Assembly: GCA_964447925.1 (NCBI GenBank)
Contig: CAYUUP010000046.1
Location: 1 to 12,577 of the forward strand
Reading direction: 5' to 3'
Source of the DNA: CAYUUP01 sp964447925
GTDB taxonomy: Bacteria > Bacillota > Clostridia > Oscillospirales > Oscillospiraceae
DNA length: 12,577 nucleotides
In this document: positions 7,321 to 12,577 of the stretch, piece after piece
How the letters are laid out: every line of letters starts with the position of its first letter
Position numbering within the stretch: the first letter of the stretch is position 1
The notes under the pieces: generated by a model
What the model saw: only the letters and a program-made list of their open reading frames with translations
Databases searched by the model: none
What the model was told of the DNA's origin: nothing
Translations under genes and position numbers: made by a program

Positions 7321-7638
7321 CTATTTATCTGCAAACTCAATTTCAAGCATTCGTTGCAGACCCGCCGAGCGCAGCACCCTGGCCGCCTGGTTGGGTACGC
7401 CTATCACCCGGAGACTGCCCTCCAGTTCGCTCATTCTCCACTGCATCCGCAGCAGCAGGGCGATGCCAGAGCTGTCCATAAATGTCACCTGGGAAAGGTC
7501 TGCCACCAGCGACCGGGGCAGGCGGCTCTCAATTTCAAAGTCGATGCTCTGCATCAGCACCCTGGCCCGGTGATGGTCAATCTCACCACTGATGTTCAGT
7601 ATTAACCCATCGTTTACGGTTTTACACTCCAAAGCCAT
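7321..7638 (-). CDS. spoIIAA: Anti-anti-sigma factor SpoIIAA (STAS domain)
   Basis: A 105-aa STAS-domain protein. When unphosphorylated it captures SpoIIAB and frees SigF. The diagnostic segment is VTFMDSSGIALLL (51-63). S57, the second Ser, aligns with the phosphorylated Ser58 of Bacillus SpoIIAA. The early GEIDHHRA segment is also typical. The start at 7638 has a strong GAGGAGG site seven bases upstream. It is the first gene of the spoIIA operon. No convincing sigma-H promoter with normal spacing is visible; instead a 133-bp inverted-repeat-bounded segment begins 42 bases upstream. Confidence 0.95.
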   Translation of the reverse strand: MALECKTVNDGLILNISGEIDHHRARVLMQSIDFEIESRLPRSLVADLSQVTFMDSSGIALLLRMQWRMSELEGSLRVIGVPNQAARVLRSAGLQRMLEIEFADK

Positions 7639-7740
7639 AGCTTGTCCTCCTCACCTCGGCAGCGCTGCAAATCCCCGCCGGTATAAATTGGGACTGTCTC
7701 AAAAGATTTGAAAAAATCATGTGAGGCAGCCTATGCTGCT

Positions 7741-7762
7741 ATTCAGCAGAATTTATTCCTGC
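7741..7762 (-). promoter_or_regulatory. Sigma-H-like boxes upstream of spoIIAA, abnormal spacing
   Basis: On the - strand GCAGGAATA (7762-7754) matches the sigma-H -35 consensus (RnAGGAwWW as I recall it) and GCTGAAT (7747-7741) matches the -10 (RnnGAAT). They are only 6 bases apart instead of 11-12. A weaker -35 (TTAGGCAGG, 7766-7758) would give 10 bases. The spoIIA operon is sigma-H-dependent in Bacillus, so this is the best candidate I can find, about 100 bases upstream of the ATG, but it is unproven. Confidence 0.25.
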
Positions 7763-7768
7763 CTAAAC

Positions 7769-7805
7769 AAAAAAGAAAAAAGGGCCGTCTCTCAGGAGAC
7801 AGCCC
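7769..7805 (-). terminator. Rho-independent terminator after hom
   Basis: Read on the - strand, GGGCTGTCTC (7805-7796) pairs with GAGACGGCCC (7791-7782) with one A-C mismatch and a 4-base loop. A TTTTTTCTTTTTTG tail (7781-7768) follows. It lies about 60 bases after the hom stop and separates hom from the spoIIA operon. It overlaps the right end of the inverted-repeat segment. Confidence 0.85.
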
Positions 7806-7867
7806 CATTATACGGGATTTCGCCAGAAGTTTCTGTCGAACCTCGGCGATGAGAAAAGTTTTATTGC

Positions 7868-9079
7868 TCAGTTGGGGTGCCTTGGCAGAACACGATATGC
7901 CGCCAACACCTTCATACCTGCTGTAAAGTTCTTTAGCTGCTCAGATGTCAGTTCCTCATTGGTCAGAAAAGCACCCTCTCCCGGCGCATCTGAATTGGAG
8001 AGAACAGTGACTCCTACCTGAGGCAAATCGGAGCCAGCCACCCGGACATACCAGCGGCTTGCCACTGTCTCAAGGGGATAGACAGCATCAGGGCCGCCCT
8101 CCTTCCACTGAATGACCTTTTGCCGCTGGAGGTGGCGGACGGCGTCCATCACATCGGCCACCACAGCAGAGGCTGTGGGCAGCTTGCCCGCCCCCCTGCC
8201 GTAGAACATGACCTCGCCGATGGCATCTCCCCGGATGGCAATTGCGTTAAATACATCCTCCACATTTGCCAGTGGGGAATCCATGGGAACCAGGTGAGGG
8301 GCTACAAAGGCACACACCTTGCCGTCTTCTCGGTAGATAGCCCGGCCCAGCAGCTTGATCTTCAAGTTACCGCTGCGGGCAAAGGCCACATCAGACAGGG
8401 TGATTTTTGTGATGCCCTCGGTGGGAACCTGGTCAGGATAGATGTGGCGGCCAAATGACAGGGCAGCCAAAATACAGATTTTCCGGCAGGCATCATCGCC
8501 GTTGATGTCAGCAGAGGGATCCTGTTCGGCATAGCCATTAGCCTGGGCCTCCTGAAGGGCAGTCTCAAAGGGAATACCAGCCTGAATCATCCGGGTGAGG
8601 ATATAGTTGGTAGTGCCATTGAGGATGCCCGCGATTTCGTTGAGATTGTTGGCCGCCAGACATTGGTGAATGGGCCGGATGATGGGGATGCCACCTCCTA
8701 CACTAGCCTCGAAGAAGTAGGAAACATGATTCTCCCGGGCCATATTCAGCAGCTCATAGCCGTGGGTAGCCACCAACTCCTTGTTAGATGTCACCACGCT
8801 CTTGCCCGCAGCCAGCAGACGCTGGGTGTAGGTCAGGGCAACTCCCACCCCGCCGATGGTTTCCACCACCACATCTAACTCTGGGTCGTTGACCAGCGTC
8901 TCAAATTCGTGGATGACCAAATCGGCAAATGGGCTGTTGGGGAAGTCCCGCACATCCAAAATATATTTCAAATTGAGCTTGCCGAAGACCCGCTGGGAGA
9001 TATGCTCATTGTTATCCCGAATGACCTCCGCCACCCCGGAACCCACAGTTCCGAAGCCCATAATGGCTACATTTGCCAT
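7868..9079 (-). CDS. hom: Homoserine dehydrogenase
   Basis: A 403-aa cytosolic enzyme reducing aspartate semialdehyde to homoserine with NAD(P)H, at the branch to threonine and methionine. The N-terminal Rossmann fold has GFGTVGSG (8-15). The catalytic part shows SNKELVATHG (K100), EASVGGGIPII, GILNGTTNYIL, and GYAEQDPSADINGDDACRK with K200 and the acidic residues around it. The C-terminal stretch (about 337-403, SRWYVRVAGSDLPQVGVTVL and on) looks like a short ACT regulatory domain, somewhat shorter than in 430-aa homologues. The start at 9079 has AAGGAGGG nine bases upstream. A strong promoter precedes it and a terminator follows, so it is probably monocistronic. Confidence 0.95.
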   Translation of the reverse strand: MANVAIMGFGTVGSGVAEVIRDNNEHISQRVFGKLNLKYILDVRDFPNSPFADLVIHEFETLVNDPELDVVVETIGGVGVALTYTQRLLAAGKSVVTSNKELVATHGYELLNMARENHVSYFFEASVGGGIPIIRPIHQCLAANNLNEIAGILNGTTNYILTRMIQAGIPFETALQEAQANGYAEQDPSADINGDDACRKICILAALSFGRHIYPDQVPTEGITKITLSDVAFARSGNLKIKLLGRAIYREDGKVCAFVAPHLVPMDSPLANVEDVFNAIAIRGDAIGEVMFYGRGAGKLPTASAVVADVMDAVRHLQRQKVIQWKEGGPDAVYPLETVASRWYVRVAGSDLPQVGVTVLSNSDAPGEGAFLTNEELTSEQLKNFTAGMKVLAAYRVLPRHPN

Positions 9080-9116
9080 AGTAACCTACCCTCCTTGTGT
9101 ATGCTACGCCGCTGGG

Positions 9117-9173
9117 CAGCTTGCTTTCAATTGTGCCAGTATTATACCATATTGATTTTCCATTTGCAAGCTG
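9117..9173. repeat. Inverted repeat flanking the hom promoter
   Basis: CAGCTTGC (9117-9124) and GCAAGCTG (9166-9173) are perfect 8-bp inverted copies 41 bases apart. One lies in the hom leader and the other overlaps its -35 box. They could be two operator half-sites for a looped or dimeric regulator. The function is inferred; chance is possible for 8 bases. Confidence 0.3.
9141..9169 (-). promoter_or_regulatory. Promoter of hom (sigma-A type)
   Basis: On the - strand TTGCAA (9169-9164), a 17-base spacer and TATAAT (9146-9141), with TG one base before the -10 (extended -10). The leader to the hom ATG is about 55-60 bases, too short for a T-box or riboswitch. Confidence 0.78.
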
Positions 9174-9175
9174 TC

Positions 9176-9204
9176 TTGTTTTTATTTCTCTGTTGTGGTA
9201 TAAT
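9176..9204 (+). promoter_or_regulatory. Promoter of the helicase-lspA-rluD operon (sigma-A type)
   Basis: TTGTTT (9176-9181), 17 bases, TATAAT (9199-9204), with an upstream TGG giving an extended -10 that makes up for the weak -35. It is divergent from the hom promoter, with the two -35 regions only about 6 bases apart. The leader to the helicase ATG is about 80 bases. Confidence 0.75.
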
Positions 9205-9221
9205 AAATTTGAATCAATGTC

Positions 9222-9260
9222 GCCCGGCACCTTGCCGGGCCGCTTTCCGGCTTTTTGCCG
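9222..9260 (+). promoter_or_regulatory. Structured 5' leader of the helicase gene
   Basis: GCCCGGC/GCCGGGC (9222-9228/9234-9240) forms a strong hairpin and CGGC/GCCG (9248-9251/9257-9260) a small one. GCCGG (9234-9238) can instead pair with CCGGC (9247-9251), which would disrupt both. This allows two competing folds ahead of the GGAAGG site. Cold-induced helicases often have structured leaders; regulation here is inference. Confidence 0.4.
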
Positions 9261-9289
9261 ATAAAAATCAATTCTGAAGGAAGGAACTC

Positions 9290-11323
9290 ATGAAATTTAA
9301 TGATTTAGGCCTTATACGTCCCATTCTGGATGCGCTGGAGGAGCAGAGCTATACCTCCCCCACCCCCATTCAGGAACAGGCCATCCCCGCTGTGCTGGCG
9401 GGGCGGGACGTGCTTGGGTGCGCCCGGACAGGCACAGGCAAGACCTGCGCCTTTGCCGCCCCTATTTTACAGCTTTTGAGCAGTCGCAGCACTCAGGGTC
9501 ACCCCATCCGATCCCTGATCCTCACTCCTACCCGGGAGCTTGCAATTCAGATTCAGGAGAGCTTTGCCAGCTATGGCAAGTATCTTCCCCTGAAAGCTGT
9601 GGTTATCTTTGGCGGAGTGGGCCAGGCGCCCCAGGTTGAGGCACTGAACCACGGCTGTGACATTCTGGTGGCCACTCCCGGTCGCTTGGCCGATCTCTAT
9701 GGCCAGGGGCTGCTGAAGCTGGACAGCGTGGAAATCTTTGTACTGGACGAGGCCGACCGCATGCTGGACATGGGCTTTATTCACGATGTTAAGCGGGTGC
9801 TGAATTGGCTGCCCCAGCAAAAGCAGACCCTCCTTTTCTCCGCTACTATGCCGCCAGAGATCACCAAGCTGGTGAACTCTCTGCTCCACAACCCGGCACG
9901 TATCACTGTGGATCCGGTGTCCTCCCCAGTGGAAAGTATCCGCCAGCAGATTTATCAAGTGGATCGGAGCAATAAGACCCGGCTGCTGGTACACTTGCTG
10001 CAAACCAATGACGATAGCTCCATTCTTGTATTCACCCGTACCAAGCACGGTGCCAACCGAGTTGCCCGCGATCTGGAAATGGCGGGCATCTCCGCCGCCG
10101 CCATTCACGGCAACAAGTCCCAGACTGCCCGGCAGACCGCCCTGGCCGGCTTCAAGGCCGGAGATATCCGGGTGCTGGTGGCCACGGACATTGCCGCCCG
10201 GGGGCTGGATATTCAAGAGCTTGCCGTGGTGGTAAACTATAATCTGCCGGCGGTGCCGGAAACCTACGTCCACCGCATTGGCCGTACCGGCCGGGCGGGT
10301 CACGGCGGTCTGGCGATCTCCTTCTGCGACAGCACAGAGTTGGGTCTGCTAAAGGACATTGAGAAACTCATCGGCAAGCGGCTGCCCCAAGTCACCGACC
10401 ATCCCTTCCCAATGACCGGGGAGGAACAAATCCCTTTGGATAAACATGGCAAGCCTATTGACCCGGAAATTCTGGAAGCCCGGCAGTCCGCTCAGCAGGC
10501 AAAATCTCGCCGTCGAGTGGAGCAATCCGGTGAAAGGAAAAAGTCTCTGGAGCAGAAGCAGCAGAATTGGGAACCCCAGAAGATAACAAAACAGAATATT
10601 CAGAAGCAGAAAAAGCCCCCCCGGCAGGAGATCGCGAAATCCCCCTGCCGGGAGGAAAATGCGCCTGAGCTGGATGAGGCTCCGCTGACGGCGGACGAAC
10701 TTGCCACCCTGATGGAGGAGCGGAAGCGCCGCGGCTATCGTCGGCCGGAGCGCAAGCCCATCTCCCTGCTGGATGAGTTGGCTCCGCCACCGGAGGATGA
10801 CTTCGTCCCCGATTACACCGCTACCCCCCGTTCCTGGGAGGGCAACCACTTTATGGACGCCACCACTCGGCTGCTCTCCCTCAGCAGGAAAAGTACCCAG
10901 CCCAGTTCCCGTCAGAGCGGCGGTCAGCAGCAATCCAGCCAGCGGAATAAAAGTTCCGGCAGCCACAGCCAGCAGAGTAACCGGAACCAGCAGGATAATC
11001 GAGGCAAAAGCGTCTCCAGCGGTCATAGCCGGCAGGATAAGGGAAGCAGCGGACAGCACAGCCAGAACCGTACGAGCGGCATGGACCAGCAGCCCTCCCA
11101 GAGGTCGGCTGCCGCCCAGAGCCGGAAAAAATCCCGCACGGCTGACCGGGCGCAGCAGACATCTGCCAGTGACGCTGGCCAGCGTCTGCTCCCGCCCAGG
11201 AAAAAGCGCCGCACGGATAACCGCCCACCTCGGGATATGCGTTCCCCCTATGCCCATCAGAAGGATTCCACCGAGCAGAAATCCCTGATGCGGCCCTATT
11301 ATCTCTCTGAGCATGATGAGTAA
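9290..11323 (+). CDS. DEAD-box ATP-dependent RNA helicase with long C-terminal tail
   Basis: A 677-aa cytoplasmic RNA helicase of the RhlE/CshA kind that remodels RNA in ribosome assembly or decay. All core motifs are intact: Q motif (SPTPIQEQAI, 24-33), motif I ARTGTGKT (45-52), PTRELA (80-85), TPGR (129-132), DEAD (153-156), SAT (184-186), VATDIAARGLD (297-307) and HRIGRTGR (328-335). The core ends near 370. Residues about 390-677 form an unusually long, low-complexity tail rich in Gln, Ser, Arg and Lys, with a short ordered-looking SLLDELAPPPEDDF segment. The tail is probably disordered and RNA-binding. The ATG follows GAAGGAAGG. The 3' end overlaps lspA by 11 bases. Confidence 0.94.
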   Translation: MKFNDLGLIRPILDALEEQSYTSPTPIQEQAIPAVLAGRDVLGCARTGTGKTCAFAAPILQLLSSRSTQGHPIRSLILTPTRELAIQIQESFASYGKYLPLKAVVIFGGVGQAPQVEALNHGCDILVATPGRLADLYGQGLLKLDSVEIFVLDEADRMLDMGFIHDVKRVLNWLPQQKQTLLFSATMPPEITKLVNSLLHNPARITVDPVSSPVESIRQQIYQVDRSNKTRLLVHLLQTNDDSSILVFTRTKHGANRVARDLEMAGISAAAIHGNKSQTARQTALAGFKAGDIRVLVATDIAARGLDIQELAVVVNYNLPAVPETYVHRIGRTGRAGHGGLAISFCDSTELGLLKDIEKLIGKRLPQVTDHPFPMTGEEQIPLDKHGKPIDPEILEARQSAQQAKSRRRVEQSGERKKSLEQKQQNWEPQKITKQNIQKQKKPPRQEIAKSPCREENAPELDEAPLTADELATLMEERKRRGYRRPERKPISLLDELAPPPEDDFVPDYTATPRSWEGNHFMDATTRLLSLSRKSTQPSSRQSGGQQQSSQRNKSSGSHSQQSNRNQQDNRGKSVSSGHSRQDKGSSGQHSQNRTSGMDQQPSQRSAAAQSRKKSRTADRAQQTSASDAGQRLLPPRKKRRTDNRPPRDMRSPYAHQKDSTEQKSLMRPYYLSEHDE

Positions 11324-11825
11324 AGGAAACGCACGGCTGTGGCCCTGGTTGCTGCCGGCAGCGGGGCTTGTGATGCTGGATCAGGTCGCCAAGGCACTGG
11401 TGCGGAGCAATATTGATCTGGGCAGCGCTGTCCCCCTGATTCCCCACATCATCCAGCTGACTTATGTACAGAACACCGGGGCGGCCTTCTCCCTGTTCAC
11501 CGGAAAGGCAGATTTGCTGGCTCTGGTATCCCTGGCTGTCTCCCTCCTGCTGGTAGTTGCCCTGGTGCGCCGGTGGCTCTCTCACCCTCTGGGGACAGTC
11601 TCCCTCACCCTAATTTTGGCCGGAGCGGTGGGCAATCTCATTGACCGGGTGGCTCTGGGCTATGTCACTGATATGTTTGAAACCATCTTTATTGATTTTG
11701 CCGTCTTCAACGTGGCGGATATCTGCGTGGTAGTGGGGGGTATTGTGCTGGTGATCTATGTGTGCTTTTTCTGGAACAAGTTTCAGACGGAGGAATCCAA
11801 TGAGCCGGCTGACCCTAATTGCTGA
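11313..11825 (+). CDS. lspA: Lipoprotein signal peptidase (signal peptidase II)
   Basis: A 170-aa membrane aspartic protease that removes signal peptides from diacylglyceryl prolipoproteins. It has four hydrophobic helices. Family blocks are LDQVAKALV (D23), VQNTGAAFSLF (N54), GNLIDRV with catalytic D111, and FAVFNVADICVVVG with catalytic D136. Two adjacent ATG codons (11313 and 11316) lie inside the end of the helicase gene and there is no strong ribosome binding site, so translation probably relies on coupling; either ATG may be used. The 3' end overlaps rluD by 26 bases. The lspA-rluD pairing is common in Firmicutes; having a helicase gene in front is less usual. Confidence 0.95.
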   Translation: MMSKGNARLWPWLLPAAGLVMLDQVAKALVRSNIDLGSAVPLIPHIIQLTYVQNTGAAFSLFTGKADLLALVSLAVSLLLVVALVRRWLSHPLGTVSLTLILAGAVGNLIDRVALGYVTDMFETIFIDFAVFNVADICVVVGGIVLVIYVCFFWNKFQTEESNEPADPNC

Positions 11826-12577
11826 CACCATGGGGGAACGAGCCGATGTTTTCCTGGCCCGCACGGTGGATGGATTAACCCGTTCCGTTGCCCAGCGGCT
11901 GCTGGATGAGGGACAGGTGACTTTCAGGAACCGGTCGCTGAAGAAAAATTTCCGGCTGGAGCCGGGAATGGAACTAACTGTAAATCTGCCGGAGCCGGAG
12001 CCTTCCCAAGCCCTGCCTCAGAATATCCCCCTGGAGATCGTCTACGAGGACGGCGATGTCATCGTGGTAAATAAGCCGGTAGGACTCGTGGTGCATCCCG
12101 CCCCGGGCCACCCGGACGGCACCCTGGTGAACGCCCTGCTATACCACTGCGGCAGCAGCCTGTCCGGTGTAGGCGGTGTCCTGCGGCCCGGCATTGTCCA
12201 CCGCATCGACCGGGACACCAGCGGGCTTGTCATCGCCGCCAAAAATGACGCCGCCCATCTCTCTCTGGCGGAGCAGTTGAAGGATCACTCGCTGTCCCGC
12301 ACCTATGAGGGAATCATCATCGGCGGACTGCCAGAGGATAGCGGAACAGTGGACGCCCCCATCGCCCGCCACCCCACTGACCGAAAAAAAATGGCCGTCC
12401 GGCCCGACGGAAAGCCCGCTGTCACCCACTGGGAGGTACTGGCCCGTTATCCCGGCTATACCCACGCCCGTTTCCATCTGGAGACGGGCCGCACCCACCA
12501 GATCCGCGTCCATATGGCCCACCTGGGCCACCCCATTCTGGGTGACCCGGTCTATGGCGGCGTCCGCGCCGGCTTTT
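11800..12577 (+). CDS. rluD: RluA/RluD-family 23S rRNA pseudouridine synthase (3' end outside window)
   Basis: The first 259 residues of a pseudouridine synthase that isomerises uridines in 23S rRNA; the frame is open to the window end. The N-terminal S4-like RNA-binding domain (about 10-62: RADVFLARTVDGLTRSVAQRL and on) is followed by the catalytic domain with VVNKPVGLVVHP, HRIDRDTSGL (catalytic D137) and LETGRTHQIRVHMAHLGHPILGD. The ATG at 11800 has GGAGGA ending six bases upstream and lies within the end of lspA. The protein should end roughly 40 residues beyond the window. RluD is the best subfamily guess, from the S4 domain and the lspA context. Confidence 0.93.
   Translation, partial: MSRLTLIADTMGERADVFLARTVDGLTRSVAQRLLDEGQVTFRNRSLKKNFRLEPGMELTVNLPEPEPSQALPQNIPLEIVYEDGDVIVVNKPVGLVVHPAPGHPDGTLVNALLYHCGSSLSGVGGVLRPGIVHRIDRDTSGLVIAAKNDAAHLSLAEQLKDHSLSRTYEGIIIGGLPEDSGTVDAPIARHPTDRKKMAVRPDGKPAVTHWEVLARYPGYTHARFHLETGRTHQIRVHMAHLGHPILGDPVYGGVRAGF

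Larger units (their letters stand above)
7681..7813. repeat. Inverted-repeat-bounded segment, possible miniature transposable element
   Basis: The left end GTATAA-AT-TGGGACTGTCTC (7681-7700) and the reverse complement of the right end, GTATAATGGGGCTGTCTC (7813-7796), agree at 17 of 18 bases apart from a 2-base gap. Together they bound 133 bp with no gene. A third partial copy, GGGCCGTCTC (7782-7791), pairs with the right end to form the hom terminator. GGGnCTGTCTC-type ends resemble ends of some Firmicute insertion sequences, as far as I recall. No transposase and no clear target duplication is seen, so it may be a MITE remnant or just a complex terminator region. Confidence 0.45.

Noticed and set aside
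7708..7926. 72-codon + strand open frame through the hom-spoIIAA gap
   Set aside because: It crosses the inverted repeats and terminator and runs into the end of hom antisense; no ribosome site or family resemblance.
9080..9140. T-box or riboswitch leader for hom
   Set aside because: The leader from the predicted transcript start to the ATG is only about 55-60 bases, too short, and no T-box sequence is present.
9467..10303. 278-codon open frame on the - strand within the helicase core
   Set aside because: It overlaps the conserved DEAD-box motifs on the other strand and has no recognisable domain.
10349..11314. Long open frame on the - strand opposite the helicase tail (321 codons)
   Set aside because: It lies wholly antisense to a helicase tail in frame with an intact core; composition is typical of a GC-rich shadow frame and no domain is recognisable.

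Overview
The window looks like chromosome of a fairly G+C-rich, endospore-forming Firmicute, most likely a clostridium of the Oscillospiraceae type. The evidence is a complete spoIIA operon (spoIIAA-spoIIAB-sigF), a Bce-type peptide-resistance module, strong AGGAGG-like ribosome binding sites and GC-rich codons. The placement is inference from gene content and style, not from a database match.

Left part (1-5775, + strand). The window opens inside guaB (IMP dehydrogenase), just after its catalytic Cys loop. A strong terminator (558-593) follows. Next comes a five-component membrane-stress module: an OmpR-type response regulator (611-1279), a short-loop histidine kinase (1289-2293), then, after a 174-base regulatory gap, an ABC ATPase (2468-3235) and a ten-helix FtsX-type permease with a large extracellular domain (3228-5261). 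This is the BceRS-BceAB architecture that senses and resists cell-wall-active peptides. Two tightly coupled small membrane protein genes follow (5272-5424 and 5421-5723), which I cannot assign to any family. A hairpin at 5741-5775 closes the operon and probably also terminates the converging gene.

Middle part (5796-9079, - strand). Reading leftward from the divergent promoter there are hom (homoserine dehydrogenase), its terminator, the spoIIA operon (anti-anti-sigma factor SpoIIAA, anti-sigma kinase SpoIIAB, forespore sigma factor SigF), and a 71-aa DUF378 membrane protein. The last has a good match to a sigma-F-type promoter just upstream, so SigF may drive its own neighbour. Between hom and spoIIA lies a roughly 133-bp segment bounded by near-perfect inverted repeats. 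It contains the hom terminator and sits where the spoIIA promoter should be; it may be a miniature inverted-repeat element.

Right part (9140-12577, + strand). A divergent promoter region with two extended -10 promoters and a structured leader precedes an operon of a DEAD-box RNA helicase with a long disordered tail, lspA (lipoprotein signal peptidase) and rluD (23S rRNA pseudouridine synthase, cut by the window end). These genes overlap one another.

The genes are mostly of well-known families. The parts most worth a second look are the two small membrane proteins appended to the Bce-type module, the inverted-repeat element at the spoIIA promoter, and the candidate sigma-F promoter upstream of the DUF378 gene.
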